64,000 nt of DNA from Nocardia terrae (GTDB taxonomy: Bacteria > Actinomycetota > Actinomycetes > Mycobacteriales > Mycobacteriaceae), in assembly GCF_009760405.1 (NCBI RefSeq), contig NZ_WRPP01000004.1, positions 434,001 to 498,000 on the forward strand, in the 5' to 3' direction. Below are positions 25,979 through 34,475 of this stretch, piece by piece. Made by a program: the position numbers and the translations under genes. Under the pieces are notes generated by a model that did not search any database, had not been told where the DNA came from, and worked only from the letters and a program-made list of their open reading frames with translations. How positions within the stretch are numbered: the stretch's first letter is position 1; every line of letters starts with the position of its first letter.

Positions 25979-26194
25979 TCATAGGATTGCGACGACGCCC
26001 AGCGCCACGGCGGCGACGAGTACGCCGATCGCCAACGCGGGCATCAGTGCGCCGGTAAGTACGTATACGCCCATCGCCGATACCGCGAAGAGCATCCCTA
26101 CGATCAGCCGTTCGACCCAGTCATCGGGACCCATTTTCCGGTACCGGGGACGAGCATTTCTCAGTCCACGGTCCACGAATAGTTGGATACCCAT
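25979..26194 (-). CDS. Small membrane protein
   Basis: Encodes 71 aa from ATG 26194. About 30 polar residues (VDRGLRNARPRYRKMGPDD) precede two hydrophobic segments (LIVGMLFAVSAMGVYVLTG and PALAIGVLVAAVALGVVAIL), so it is a predicted two-helix inner-membrane protein. No family recognised. The ORF extends five codons further to 26209. The ribosome-binding site is weak, which lowers confidence, but the hydrophobic pattern is coherent and the gene abuts a hairpin terminator. Confidence 0.5.
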   Translation of the reverse strand: MGIQLFVDRGLRNARPRYRKMGPDDWVERLIVGMLFAVSAMGVYVLTGALMPALAIGVLVAAVALGVVAIL

Positions 26195-26266
26195 GCTTTG
26201 CCGTGGCAAACGTCCTTTTGTTGTCGAACGGCCGCCGTTTCGTGATCAGATACCAACTCTGTACGT

Positions 26267-26301
26267 CCCGAGCCCCCGCGCTGGCAGCGCGGGGGCTCGG
26301 G
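26267..26301 (-). terminator. Terminator of the sdh operon
   Basis: 15-bp GC-rich stem (CCCGAGCCCCCGCGC at 26267-26281, complement 26287-26301) with a TGGCA loop, 22 bases past the SdhB stop. Confidence 0.85.
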
Positions 26302-26322
26302 GCAAGCTATTTTGCGGGTTGG

Positions 26323-27069
26323 TTACCGCCGGAAGAGCTTGTTCCCCAGCCAGACGATCGGGTCGTACTTCCTGTCCACGACCCGTTCCTTCAGCGGGAT
26401 CAACGCGTTATCAGTGATCTTGATGTGTTCCGGGCAAACTTCCGTGCAACATTTGGTGATATTGCAGAACCCGAGGCCCGCCTCCTCTTGTGCCAGGTCA
26501 CGCCGGTCGGCGACATCGAGCGGATGCATTTCGAGTTCGGCAATACGCATCAGGTATCGCGGACCCGAGAATGCGTGCTTGTTGTCCTCGTGATCGCGCA
26601 CCACGTGGCAGGTGTTCTGGCACAGGAAGCATTCGATGCACTTGCGGAATTCCTGCGACCGTTCCACGTCGGCCTGCTGCATCCGGTAGTCACCCGGTTT
26701 CAGATCGACCGGCGGGGTGAACGACGGGACTTCCCTGGCCTTCTGATAGTTGAAGGACACATCGGTGACCAGGTCGCGAATCACGGGGAAGGTGCGCATG
26801 GGCGTCACCGTCACCACTTCGTCCTGCGTGAACGTCGACATGCGCGTCATGCACAGCAGCCGCGGCCGCCCGTTCACCTCCGCCGAGCACGAACCGCACT
26901 TGCCCGCCTTGCAGTTCCAGCGCACCGCCAGATCCGGCGCCTGGGTGGCCTGCAGGCGGTGGATGATGTCGAGCACCACCTCGCCCTCGTTCACCTCCAC
27001 GGTGAAGTCGTGCAGGCCGCCGCCCTCGGTGTCGCCGCGCCACACCTTGAACTTCGCCTCGTAACCCAT
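26323..27069 (-). CDS. sdhB: Succinate dehydrogenase Sdh1 iron-sulfur subunit
   Basis: Encodes 248 aa. It carries electrons from the flavin of SdhA to the membrane. The 2Fe-2S site is NCKAGKCGSCSAEV plus a later Cys (RLLCMTR); the second and third clusters use CIECFLCQNTCHVV and CNITKCCTEVCPEHI. Length and the CNITKCCTEVCPEHIK end match the actinobacterial Sdh1 (Rv0247c-type) subunit rather than Sdh2, from memory. Three bases separate it from SdhA upstream, and a hairpin terminator follows, so it closes the operon anchor-SdhA-SdhB. Confidence 0.95.
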   Translation of the reverse strand: MGYEAKFKVWRGDTEGGGLHDFTVEVNEGEVVLDIIHRLQATQAPDLAVRWNCKAGKCGSCSAEVNGRPRLLCMTRMSTFTQDEVVTVTPMRTFPVIRDLVTDVSFNYQKAREVPSFTPPVDLKPGDYRMQQADVERSQEFRKCIECFLCQNTCHVVRDHEDNKHAFSGPRYLMRIAELEMHPLDVADRRDLAQEEAGLGFCNITKCCTEVCPEHIKITDNALIPLKERVVDRKYDPIVWLGNKLFRR

Positions 27070-27072
27070 GGC

Positions 27073-29016
27073 CTATTCCGCCTTTCCTGCCTCGTTGGGC
27101 GGCTCTGTGCCCCGCAGCGCTGCGAGATCCGCGGAGGTGTAGTACTTTTCGAGCTCCGCCAGGTCGAAGAGCCGGAGCAGGTCTTCCCGCATGGGCACCT
27201 GGGCCTCGGGGGTGACGGTCACCGACGGCACCGAGAATCCGACGTCGTCCGGATCGACGGTGCAGACCAGCAGCTTGTTGCGCCACACCGGATCCATGCC
27301 CGGGTGGTCGTCGCGGGTGTGGCCGCCGCGGCTCTCGGTGCGCAAAAGCGCGCCCTGCGCGACACATTCGCTGATGAGCAGCATGTTGCGCATGTCCAGC
27401 GCCAGATGCCAGCCCGGGTTGAACTGCCGGTGGCCCTCCACGGTGACGTGGTCGTAGCGGTCACGCAGTTCGGCCAGCTTCTCGATGGCCTGCTTCAGTT
27501 CGTGTTCCTTGCGGATGATGCCGACCAGATCGTTCATCACCTGCTGCAGCTCCATGTGCAGGGTGTACGGGTTCTCCCCGATCCCCTCCTGCGGCGGATC
27601 GAACGGCGTGACAGCCGCTTTCGCGGCCGCGGCCAGATCGGTGTCGGAGACCTTGGGCCGTCCCGGCAGCTGCTCCACGTACGAGGCCGCGCCGAGCCCG
27701 GCGCGCCGCCCGAACACCAGCAGGTCCGACAGCGAGTTGCCGCCCAGGCGATTCGACCCGTGCAGGCCGCCCGCGCACTCACCGGCCGCGAACAGTCCCG
27801 GCACCGTGGCCGCCTGGGTATCGGGATCGACCTCGATGCCGCCCATCACGTAGTGGCAGGTCGGCCCGACCTCCATGGGCTCCTTCGTAATGTCCACGTC
27901 CGCCAGCTCTTTGAACTGGTGGTGCATGGACGGCAGCCGCTTGACGATCTGATCGGCGGGCAGCCGCGAGGCGATGTCGAGGTACACGCCGCCGTGCGGG
28001 GTGCCGCGCCCCGCCTTCACCTCTTCGTTGATGGCGCGCGCCACCTCGTCACGAGGCAGCAGATCCGGTGTGCGCCGCGCGGAGTCGTTGTCCTTCAACC
28101 ACTGGTCCGCCTCTTCGATGCTCTCGGCATACTGCCCCTTGAACACCGGCGGGATGTAGTCGAACATGAACCGCTTGCCGTCGGAGTTCTTGAGCACCCC
28201 GCCGTCACCGCGCACGCCCTCGGTGACCAGGATGCCCTTCACCGAGGGCGGCCAGACCATGCCGGTCGGATGGAACTGCAGGAACTCCATATTGATCAGC
28301 GACGCCCCGGCGCGCAGCGCCAGCGCGTGCCCGTCACCGGTGTACTCCCAGGAGTTCGAGGTCACCTTGTAGGACTTGCCGACACCGCCGGTGGCGATGA
28401 CGACCGCGGGGGTCTCGAAGAGGATGAAGCGCCCGGACTCGCGCCAGTACCCGAAGGCTCCGGCGATCTTGTCGCCGTCCTTGAGCAGTTCGGTGATGGT
28501 GCACTCGGCGAAGATCTTGATCCGCGCCTCGTAGTCGCCGGTCTGCGCGAAGTCCTCCTGCTGCAGCGACACGATCTTCTGCTGCATGGTGCGGATGATC
28601 TCGAGCCCGGTGCGGTCGCCGACGTGCGCCAGCCGCGGATAGGTGTGGCCGCCGAAGTTGCGCTGGCTGATCCGGCCGTCCTTGGTCCGATCGAACAGCG
28701 CCCCATAGGTTTCCAGCTCCCACACCCGGTCGGGGGCCTCCTGGGCGTGCAGTTCGGCCATGCGCCAGTTGTTGAGGAACTTGCCCCCGCGCATGGTGTC
28801 CTTGAAATGGGTCTGCCAGTTGTCCTTCTCGTTGGCATTGCCCATGGCGGCCGCGCAGCCGCCCTCGGCCATGACGGTGTGCGCCTTGCCGAACAGGGAC
28901 TTGCAGACCACCGCCACCGACAGGCCGTGTTCACGGGCCTCGATGACCGCACGCAGACCGGCGCCACCGGCACCGATCACGACCACGTCGTACTTGTGCC
29001 GCTCGACTTCAGGCAT
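27073..29016 (-). CDS. sdhA: Succinate dehydrogenase Sdh1 flavoprotein subunit
   Basis: Encodes 647 aa, converting succinate to fumarate in the TCA cycle at the membrane. FAD binding: VVIGAGGAGLRAVIEA at 11-26. KAHTVMAEGGCAAAMG includes the His to which FAD is covalently attached in the family. GLHGSNRLGGNSLSDLLVFG is the capping FAD motif, and RTESRGGHTRDDHP holds the substrate Arg/His. ATG 29016 has AGGAG nine bases upstream. It matches the mycobacterial Rv0248c-type Sdh1 subunit in size. It lies between its membrane anchor and iron-sulfur genes. Confidence 0.96.
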   Translation of the reverse strand: MPEVERHKYDVVVIGAGGAGLRAVIEAREHGLSVAVVCKSLFGKAHTVMAEGGCAAAMGNANEKDNWQTHFKDTMRGGKFLNNWRMAELHAQEAPDRVWELETYGALFDRTKDGRISQRNFGGHTYPRLAHVGDRTGLEIIRTMQQKIVSLQQEDFAQTGDYEARIKIFAECTITELLKDGDKIAGAFGYWRESGRFILFETPAVVIATGGVGKSYKVTSNSWEYTGDGHALALRAGASLINMEFLQFHPTGMVWPPSVKGILVTEGVRGDGGVLKNSDGKRFMFDYIPPVFKGQYAESIEEADQWLKDNDSARRTPDLLPRDEVARAINEEVKAGRGTPHGGVYLDIASRLPADQIVKRLPSMHHQFKELADVDITKEPMEVGPTCHYVMGGIEVDPDTQAATVPGLFAAGECAGGLHGSNRLGGNSLSDLLVFGRRAGLGAASYVEQLPGRPKVSDTDLAAAAKAAVTPFDPPQEGIGENPYTLHMELQQVMNDLVGIIRKEHELKQAIEKLAELRDRYDHVTVEGHRQFNPGWHLALDMRNMLLISECVAQGALLRTESRGGHTRDDHPGMDPVWRNKLLVCTVDPDDVGFSVPSVTVTPEAQVPMREDLLRLFDLAELEKYYTSADLAALRGTEPPNEAGKAE

Positions 29017-29052
29017 GGAACCGAATACTCCTGGGAGACTTGGGAATTGGGA

Positions 29053-29883
29053 TTAGCCGATGAACCGCAGGTCGGTGACCTTGCCGGCCGCGACCAGTGC
29101 GACATAGAGGTCGGTGAGCATCAGCGTGCCGAGCGTCGTCCAGGCCAGCTGCATGTGGCGGGTGTTCAGCTTCGACACCACCGTCCAGAAGCGGTAGCGC
29201 ACCGGGTGCTGTGAGAAGTGCTTGAGCCGGCCGCCCGCGATATGGCGGCAGGAGTGGCAGGAGAGGGTATACGCCCACAGCAGCAACGCGTTCGCGGTGA
29301 TGATCACGGTGCCCAGGCCGATGCCGAAGCCGCCGGACGAGTGGAAGGAGATGACCGCGTCATAGGTGTTGATCAGCGAGATGATGACCGCGATGTAGAA
29401 GAAGTACCGGTGCGCGTTCTGGATGATCAGCGGAAGCCTGGTCTCCCCAGAGTATTTCGCGTGCGGCTCGGCCACCGCGCAGGCCGGCGGCGACATCCAC
29501 ACCGACCGGTAGTACGCCTTGCGGTAGTAATAGCAGGTGAGCCGGAACAACAGCAGGAACGGCAGCACCAGGAAGCCCAGCGGAATCCAGTGCGGCAGAT
29601 CGGGAATCGGCGTCCCGAAATGGGTGGATCCCTCGACGCAGCCCTTGCTCAGGCAGGGCGAGTAGAACGGCGTCAGATACTCGTACTTGGCGACCCAATA
29701 GTAGTTGTGCTGAAAGGATCTGACGGTCGCGTAGATGATGAAGGTCGCGAAGCCCAGCACCGTCACCAGCGGTGGCAGCCACCACTGATCGGTGCGGAGC
29801 GTGCGTGCCGCGATGGCGGCGCGACCTCTACTGAAAACTCCGGTTGTACCTGATTCAGGAGCCTTGACTGGTGCGGCGCTCAC
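29053..29883 (-). CDS. sdhC: Succinate dehydrogenase Sdh1 membrane anchor
   Basis: Encodes 276 aa with five hydrophobic segments (near 36-55, 98-118, 155-175, 188-207, 240-262). It anchors SdhAB and passes electrons to menaquinone. Cys and His near helix ends (SCHSCRH at 208-214; PCLSKGC at 76-82) are candidate metal ligands; the Sdh1 of M. smegmatis was reported to have a membrane Rieske-like 2Fe-2S cluster, which these residues could serve (recollection plus inference). GTG 29883 is the first gene of the operon. Size matches Rv0249c. Also consistent with a combined SdhC/D fusion. Confidence 0.9.
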   Translation of the reverse strand: MSAAPVKAPESGTTGVFSRGRAAIAARTLRTDQWWLPPLVTVLGFATFIIYATVRSFQHNYYWVAKYEYLTPFYSPCLSKGCVEGSTHFGTPIPDLPHWIPLGFLVLPFLLLFRLTCYYYRKAYYRSVWMSPPACAVAEPHAKYSGETRLPLIIQNAHRYFFYIAVIISLINTYDAVISFHSSGGFGIGLGTVIITANALLLWAYTLSCHSCRHIAGGRLKHFSQHPVRYRFWTVVSKLNTRHMQLAWTTLGTLMLTDLYVALVAAGKVTDLRFIG

Positions 29884-30248
29884 TGGTGGCTGCCTCGCTC
29901 ATCTATCCCGTGGCACGTCATCGTTACCTCCGGCATCGAATGTGATGGTGAGCACCCTACGACAGCGGCGCTATCACTCGAGCTCGCAACCGCCATTTCG
30001 TGACCCAGTGATTTGCGCCACATTTCCTGGTTGGGCCGGTGATTCGTTTGCTTGGTGAATTAACGGCAATCTCTCGAACTCGGCGGCGTTTCAGAAAGAT
30101 TCGGATTTCGCATATCCTCTCCGCCTGGCCGGTCACTTTTTCCGGTTACACACCGTCACACGTCAGCAACAACTCTGTGGTGGCCTGTCCCCTGGGCTGG
30201 ACAAACTCCGCGGGGGAGCCGGTGATGAGGGTTCGAAGGGAGCCGCAG
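29884..30248. other. Divergent promoter region between sdh operon and thiolase-like gene
   Basis: 365 bases without a supported gene. A TAGGGT (minus strand, plus bases 29954-29959) could be the -10 of the sdh transcript, and TATCCT (30113-30118) a -10 for the thiolase-like gene; neither has a convincing -35. The long frame that runs through here into the thiolase-like gene has unlike composition before ATG 30249. Confidence 0.5.
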
Positions 30249-31547
30249 ATGAGACGAGCGGCAATCGTCATGCCGATGCGCACGCCGCTGGGACTGCCGG
30301 GCGGCGCACTCGCCGCGGTGCCGCCGGATCGATTGATAGCCACGGTGTTATCGGCCGTGCTCGGGCGGGCGGGTCTGGATCCGCTGCGGGTCGAGCAGCT
30401 CGTCACCGCCGTCCCCGACGGCCGGGCCGTCCGGGACGCGCTGACCGCGGCGGGGATGTCCCCGGAGCTGGGCGATTTCGCGCTCGGCGACGGACCCGGC
30501 AGCGGACTGCGCACGCTGATCACCGCGTCGATGATGGTGCGCACCGGCGTGGCCGATGTGGTACTCGCCGTCGGAGCCGAATATTCGTGCACCTCGGTCG
30601 AATTCGCGGGGCAACCGGCCAGCGCACCGCCGCGCGGCACCCGGCCGGACCGGCGCGACGACGCCGATCCCACCACCGACGAGCAGATCGCCATCTGGGC
30701 CGCCGAACCCGCACGCGGACAAGCGGATTCGCTGCGGGCCGAACAACTCGCCGTCGAGTACGGCCTGACCCGCGCGCTGGCCGACGACTTCGCGGCCGCG
30801 AGCCACCGCCGCGCGGCCCGCGCCCGCCGTCAGGGTGTCTTCGGCGCGGAGATCGCGCCCGTGGTGGTGTGCGCCGACCCCGCCGATCCGAATTCCGCGG
30901 TCACCCAACTGGTCGACCGCGACGAGGGCCTGCGCGACGATGTCTCCGCCCGCGCCTTCGCCGCCCTCGCCCCGTTCCTGCCGGGCGGCATCACCACCGC
31001 GGCGAACAGCAGCGGCCGTGGCCTGGCCGCCTCCGCCTGCCTGGTGGTGGCCGAGGATCGGCTGGTCGATCTGGATCTGGAACCCCTGGGCTACCTGGTC
31101 GATTGGGCCTCCGCCGCCGCCCCGGCCGCCGTACCGGTCCCGCACGGCACACCCGCGGTGGCGAAGGCGCTGTGGCGCAGCGGCTTCCAGCTCACTGACC
31201 TGGACCTGCTGGAGATCGAGGAGACCTCCGCGGTCGACGTGCTCGCCCTGACCCGCGCCCTCGGCCTCGCCGACTACGACCCGGATCTGGTGAACGTCCA
31301 CGGCGGCGCGATCGCCCTCGGCGATCCGGGCGGGGCCGCGGGCCTGCGCACGGTCACCGCCATGCTCCACGAATTGTCGCGTCGCGACGGCGGTCTCGGC
31401 CTGGCCGTGACGCCGGAAGGCCCCGGCGGCGCACTGGCCGCCGTGTTCGAATCCCCCAATCTGGAACCGATCGCGCGATCCCCGCTCGGCGCCCGCTTCC
31501 GCGGGGCCGGTCCGCGGCGGCCGATCCGCGGTCGGCACCGCCACTGA
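30249..31547 (+). CDS. Thiolase-fold protein with catalytic residues missing
   Basis: Encodes 432 aa with the thiolase layout from end to end, recognisable at VMPMRTPLGLPGGAL, VVLAVGAEYS, NSSGRGLAASACLVVAEDRL and VHGGAIALGDPGGAAGLRTV. The nucleophile site CGSG is PGSG (Pro83). The GHP motif is GDP (His to Asp, near residue 359). The NEAF segment is replaced by EETSAV, and the C-terminal CxGGG is PEGPGGA. So neither catalytic Cys nor His is present and normal thiolysis or condensation is not expected. AGGGAG six bases before ATG 30249 supports the start. Intact frame, so it is maintained, possibly as a structural or binding protein. Confidence 0.8.
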   Translation: MRRAAIVMPMRTPLGLPGGALAAVPPDRLIATVLSAVLGRAGLDPLRVEQLVTAVPDGRAVRDALTAAGMSPELGDFALGDGPGSGLRTLITASMMVRTGVADVVLAVGAEYSCTSVEFAGQPASAPPRGTRPDRRDDADPTTDEQIAIWAAEPARGQADSLRAEQLAVEYGLTRALADDFAAASHRRAARARRQGVFGAEIAPVVVCADPADPNSAVTQLVDRDEGLRDDVSARAFAALAPFLPGGITTAANSSGRGLAASACLVVAEDRLVDLDLEPLGYLVDWASAAAPAAVPVPHGTPAVAKALWRSGFQLTDLDLLEIEETSAVDVLALTRALGLADYDPDLVNVHGGAIALGDPGGAAGLRTVTAMLHELSRRDGGLGLAVTPEGPGGALAAVFESPNLEPIARSPLGARFRGAGPRRPIRGRHRH

Positions 31548-31559
31548 GCGCCGGAAAGG

Positions 31560-32033
31560 TCAGAACAACGGCCAGAGCTTGACCACGGCCGTGCCCTTCG
31601 CGAGTGCCGCCGCGAGTTCCTCGCGATTGATGCCGCCGTCCTCGTTCAGGCCGATGCCCGCGATCCTCCCGTGGGTCGGATTGTGCGTGACGATGATCCG
31701 ATACGGCTCCGCCGCGTCGTCCAGATCCGTGATCACCTCCCAATCGGCCTGGATTTCCCTGCCCCGCAGGGTGATCCGCACCGGTTCACCGGGGCGGAGG
31801 TTGCGCCGCCACTTGGCCGCGCTGCCGATGAGCAGCGTGCCGTCGTGTTCGACATAGGCGACCGGGTTTTCGTACACCCGTCCGCTCTTGCGCCCGATCA
31901 CCGTGATGACGAGCAGTTTCCCGCTGACCACCCGGTGCAGTGGCGAGCGCAGCACCCATCGCATGACGGCGTCCAACCGCTGCTGCTTGCGGGTGGCGGC
32001 CGGATTCGGAGTTGTCGTAGCTGGCTGGGACAT
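31560..32033 (-). CDS. Deazaflavin (F420)-dependent nitroreductase family protein (DUF385/DDN-like)
   Basis: Encodes 157 aa of the split-barrel FDOR family to which Ddn of M. tuberculosis belongs. Characteristic segments are LLVITVIGRKSGRVYENPVAYVEHDGTLLIGSAA (shortened: TVIGRKSGRVYENPV), WRRNLRPGEPVRI and IIVTHNPTHGR. Members use reduced F420 to reduce quinones, nitro groups or other substrates; the substrate is unknown. Good ribosome-binding site GGAGGT precedes ATG 32033. Divergent from a TetR regulator with a palindrome between, so probably repressed by it. Confidence 0.88.
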   Translation of the reverse strand: MSQPATTTPNPAATRKQQRLDAVMRWVLRSPLHRVVSGKLLVITVIGRKSGRVYENPVAYVEHDGTLLIGSAAKWRRNLRPGEPVRITLRGREIQADWEVITDLDDAAEPYRIIVTHNPTHGRIAGIGLNEDGGINREELAAALAKGTAVVKLWPLF

Positions 32034-32060
32034 CGGTGAGACCTCCGGTTCACCTATTTA

Positions 32061-32076
32061 CTGAGTGACAACTCAG
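32061..32076. promoter_or_regulatory. Palindrome, likely TetR operator
   Basis: CTGAGT-GACA-ACTCAG (6-4-6) in the 105-base gap between the divergent FDOR and TetR genes, 28 bases above the FDOR start. Placement suggests control of both. Confidence 0.6.
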
Positions 32077-32138
32077 AAAATACGACGAGATGCGGCATAC
32101 TGCAAGGACCCGAGTTCAGAGCACAGCTGGAGGCGAGA

Positions 32139-32732
32139 GTGGCGACCCGTTCCCGAGGCCGGCCCAGCACGGGCGTGCGCGAGGCCGTCATCGCCAGTGC
32201 CCAGCAGGTGCTCGCCGAATCCGGCATCGCCCGGCTGTCCACCAAGGAGATCGCGACCCGCGCGGGTGTCGCCGAATCGAGCATCTTCTACCACTTCGGC
32301 GACCGAATGAGCCTGCTGCAGGCCGTGATCCAACACCAGCTGCGCCCGTTCAAGGAGATGCTGGCCGATGAGCCCGCGCGGGATCTGCGCGGGGAACTCG
32401 CATCGCTGCTCGCGACGCTCGAGGACTTCTTCCTGTCCGCGCTGCCGATCATGGCGGCGGTGCAATCGGATGCCGAGTTGCGCGCGGTCTACCGGGAACG
32501 CAGCCGCGACCTCGACCTCGGTCCGCATCGCGCGGTCGACGGTGTGGTCGCCCATCTGTCGGCCCGGGGCGTCGAGGTCGCGGACCTCCGCACACCGGCC
32601 CTGCTGCTGGTCGGCGCGGCGCATCAGCGCGCGCTACAGCGGCAGCTGAGTCCACCCGACGCGCTCGTCGATTTGCCGAGCCCCGACGCCATTGTCGAGG
32701 TGGTTCTGCCGCTGTTCGAAACGAAGAATTAG
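32139..32732 (+). CDS. TetR-family transcriptional regulator
   Basis: Encodes 197 aa. The N-terminal HTH is standard: VREAVIASAQQVLAESGIAR, then STKEIATRAGVAESSIFYHFGDR. The ligand domain (about 60-197) is helical and variable. GTG 32139 follows GGAGG by five bases. It faces the F420-type reductase gene across a palindrome and presumably represses that gene and itself. Its stop is immediately adjacent to the stop of the next gene. Confidence 0.93.
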   Translation: MATRSRGRPSTGVREAVIASAQQVLAESGIARLSTKEIATRAGVAESSIFYHFGDRMSLLQAVIQHQLRPFKEMLADEPARDLRGELASLLATLEDFFLSALPIMAAVQSDAELRAVYRERSRDLDLGPHRAVDGVVAHLSARGVEVADLRTPALLLVGAAHQRALQRQLSPPDALVDLPSPDAIVEVVLPLFETKN

Positions 32733-33020
32733 CTACTTGGTGCGGGGGCGGGAGTGGAAGCCCAGGCCCTCGTCCTGCGCGCCCATCCAAGCCGCCTCAT
32801 CGTGCTTGGCGTCGGGGACGTAGATGATCTCCTGCTTGGCGCCCGGCGATTCCGGGGGCGGGGCCTGCTCGAACTCATCGGCGTCGATGGCGAGCCTTTC
32901 CAGATCGTTCTCCAGGCGGCGGACCGTGCCCGCGTCCCCGTAGTGGGAGCGCAATGCGCTGACGCACTGCCGGAGCTGGCCGACCGCATAGCGGAGTTCA
33001 GCAATTTCGCTGTGTGTCAT
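32733..33020 (-). CDS. Small conserved protein, Rv0250c-like
   Basis: Encodes 95 aa from ATG 33020 with GGAGGG six bases upstream. It has a coiled-coil-like N-terminus (AELRYAVGQLRQCVSALRSH), then RRLENDLERLAIDADEFE and a proline/acidic tail. Recalled relatives are a short mycobacterial protein next to the Sdh1 genes (Rv0250c); here the sdh operon is also within a few kilobases, consistent with a functional association. No enzymatic motif. Confidence 0.78.
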   Translation of the reverse strand: MTHSEIAELRYAVGQLRQCVSALRSHYGDAGTVRRLENDLERLAIDADEFEQAPPPESPGAKQEIIYVPDAKHDEAAWMGAQDEGLGFHSRPRTK

Positions 33021-33202
33021 CGAAACCCTCCTCGAGCCGTGTGACAGACCACACATCGTGATCTACAACACAGTACGTGATCATGTGGGATCCGTCTCGT
33101 TCGCCGCGAATAATACCTGGTCAGGAGCCTGTCATCGGGTCACGAATCGGGGCGGATAGCGTTTCAAATCGACGAATCAACCGATCGCAGTTGATCTTCG
33201 AG

Positions 33203-34210
33203 CTATCCCGCGATGGCGTATTCGGGTCCGCAGTCCGGCCCTCGATCCGGGTCTGTCGCCACGGTCTCGACGGCCTCGGCGCGGGCCGCCGCGATGGCGC
33301 GGGCGACCAGGCCCACCACCGCCGCCGCGACCTCCTCGGCCCGCTCCAGGATCACGCTGTGCCCGGCCCCGTCCAGCCGCACCAGTTCGGCGTCGCCGAC
33401 CTGCGAGGCCAGCACCACCGAATGCGCGAACGGGATCATGATGTCGGCGGACCCGGCCAGCACCAGCACCGGAATCGTGCCCAGGTGGTGCAGGGTCGCG
33501 GATTCGTCGAAGCGCATGAGCGATTCGAGGAAGCTGGCCATGGTCAGCAGCGAGGTGTCGTTGAGCATGGCCGTCGCGACCGCCAGCATGCGCGGGCTCA
33601 CCTTGCGGGTGCCCAGGGTGGCGTCGCGCATGATGGGCTCGAAGATGCGGCGGCTCAGGTGCTTCGAGGCCTGCATGGCCCGCGGCGCCTTGCGCACCGC
33701 GACCCGCAGCGAGCTCACCGCGGGCGCGCTCAGCAGCCGCCCGAGCCCGACCCGGGTGACCCCGCTGCCGGCGCTGGAGAGCAGGCCCACGCCCACGATG
33801 CGGGTCCCGATGGTCTCCGGGTACAGCCGCGCGTAGGCCAGCACGGTCATGGCCCCCATCGAATGCCCCACCAGCACAACCGGTCCGGTTGGCACCACGG
33901 TGCGCAGCACCGCGTCCAGATCCCGCGCCAGCTGCTCGATGGTGTAGGTCGACGGATCGGCCGATCCCGAATCCCCGTGTCCGCGATGGTCGTAGAACAC
34001 CATGTGGGTGTCGTCGCCCCAGGTCTGCAGCAGATGCCCGCGCATGAACGCCCACGATTCGGCGCGCAGGCAGTGTCCGTGCACGAACACGACGGTGACG
34101 GGAGCATCGGTCGCGCCGAACTCGCGCACCGCGAGTGGCACGCCGTCATCGGCGGAAACGGTGACGTGGTGGCCGTCGAAATCGGCGGCCCGGGGGTTCA
34201 GCGTGGACAT
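33203..34210 (-). CDS. Alpha/beta-fold hydrolase
   Basis: Encodes 335 aa. Nucleophile elbow VVLVGHSMGAMTVL, oxyanion HGHCL (VFVHGHCLRAESW), catalytic Asp region LVLAGSADIMIP and His in LDGAGHSVILERAEEV. Lipase/haloalkane-dehalogenase-like fold; the substrate, probably an ester, is unknown. AGGAGG precedes ATG 34210. The C-terminal 30 residues (AAARAEAVETVATDPDRGP onwards) look like a disordered tail. Confidence 0.87.
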   Translation of the reverse strand: MSTLNPRAADFDGHHVTVSADDGVPLAVREFGATDAPVTVVFVHGHCLRAESWAFMRGHLLQTWGDDTHMVFYDHRGHGDSGSADPSTYTIEQLARDLDAVLRTVVPTGPVVLVGHSMGAMTVLAYARLYPETIGTRIVGVGLLSSAGSGVTRVGLGRLLSAPAVSSLRVAVRKAPRAMQASKHLSRRIFEPIMRDATLGTRKVSPRMLAVATAMLNDTSLLTMASFLESLMRFDESATLHHLGTIPVLVLAGSADIMIPFAHSVVLASQVGDAELVRLDGAGHSVILERAEEVAAAVVGLVARAIAAARAEAVETVATDPDRGPDCGPEYAIAG

Positions 34211-34421
34211 GACGTCCTCCTGAAGAGAATCGCCTCTTGCCCGGTTGTCGATAGAGATAGCCCCCGCGTTAACCCCCTACACCAGGCGTTATGCACAAGT
34301 TGTCCAACTGTCGCCGCCGATCTATGCAGCGCTGTCGGGCGATCCGCGAGTCGCTCGGCAACTTGCTGGCCCTCGTCTGGAGATCCCCGCCGATTCTGCC
34401 GACGACAGGGCCGTCTACATG

Positions 34422-34443
34422 TATCTATGCAATTTGATAGATA
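34422..34443. promoter_or_regulatory. Palindrome and GATAG repeats upstream of membrane gene
   Basis: TATCTAT (34422-34428) and ATAGATA (34437-34443) with 8 bases between form a dyad adjacent to the expected -35 region of the promoter whose -10 is at 34464. More GATAG copies follow (34451, 34463), suggesting a binding region for a dimeric regulator. No regulator gene for it is adjacent. Confidence 0.6.
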
Positions 34444-34463
34444 GCTGTAGATAGTTCGATCGA

Positions 34464-34469
34464 TAGGGT
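34464..34469 (+). promoter_or_regulatory. -10 box for leaderless transcript of the 34476 gene
   Basis: TAGGGT ends six bases before GTG 34476. Confidence 0.6.
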
Positions 34470-34475
34470 CGGACA

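Noticed and set aside
30039..30248. Upstream extension of the thiolase-like frame
   Set aside because: Composition differs from the thiolase fold and ATG 30249 has a good ribosome-binding site.
34245..34454. Short 69-codon frame before the membrane gene
   Set aside because: It lies in the regulatory region with GATAG repeats and has no ribosome-binding site or coherent motif.
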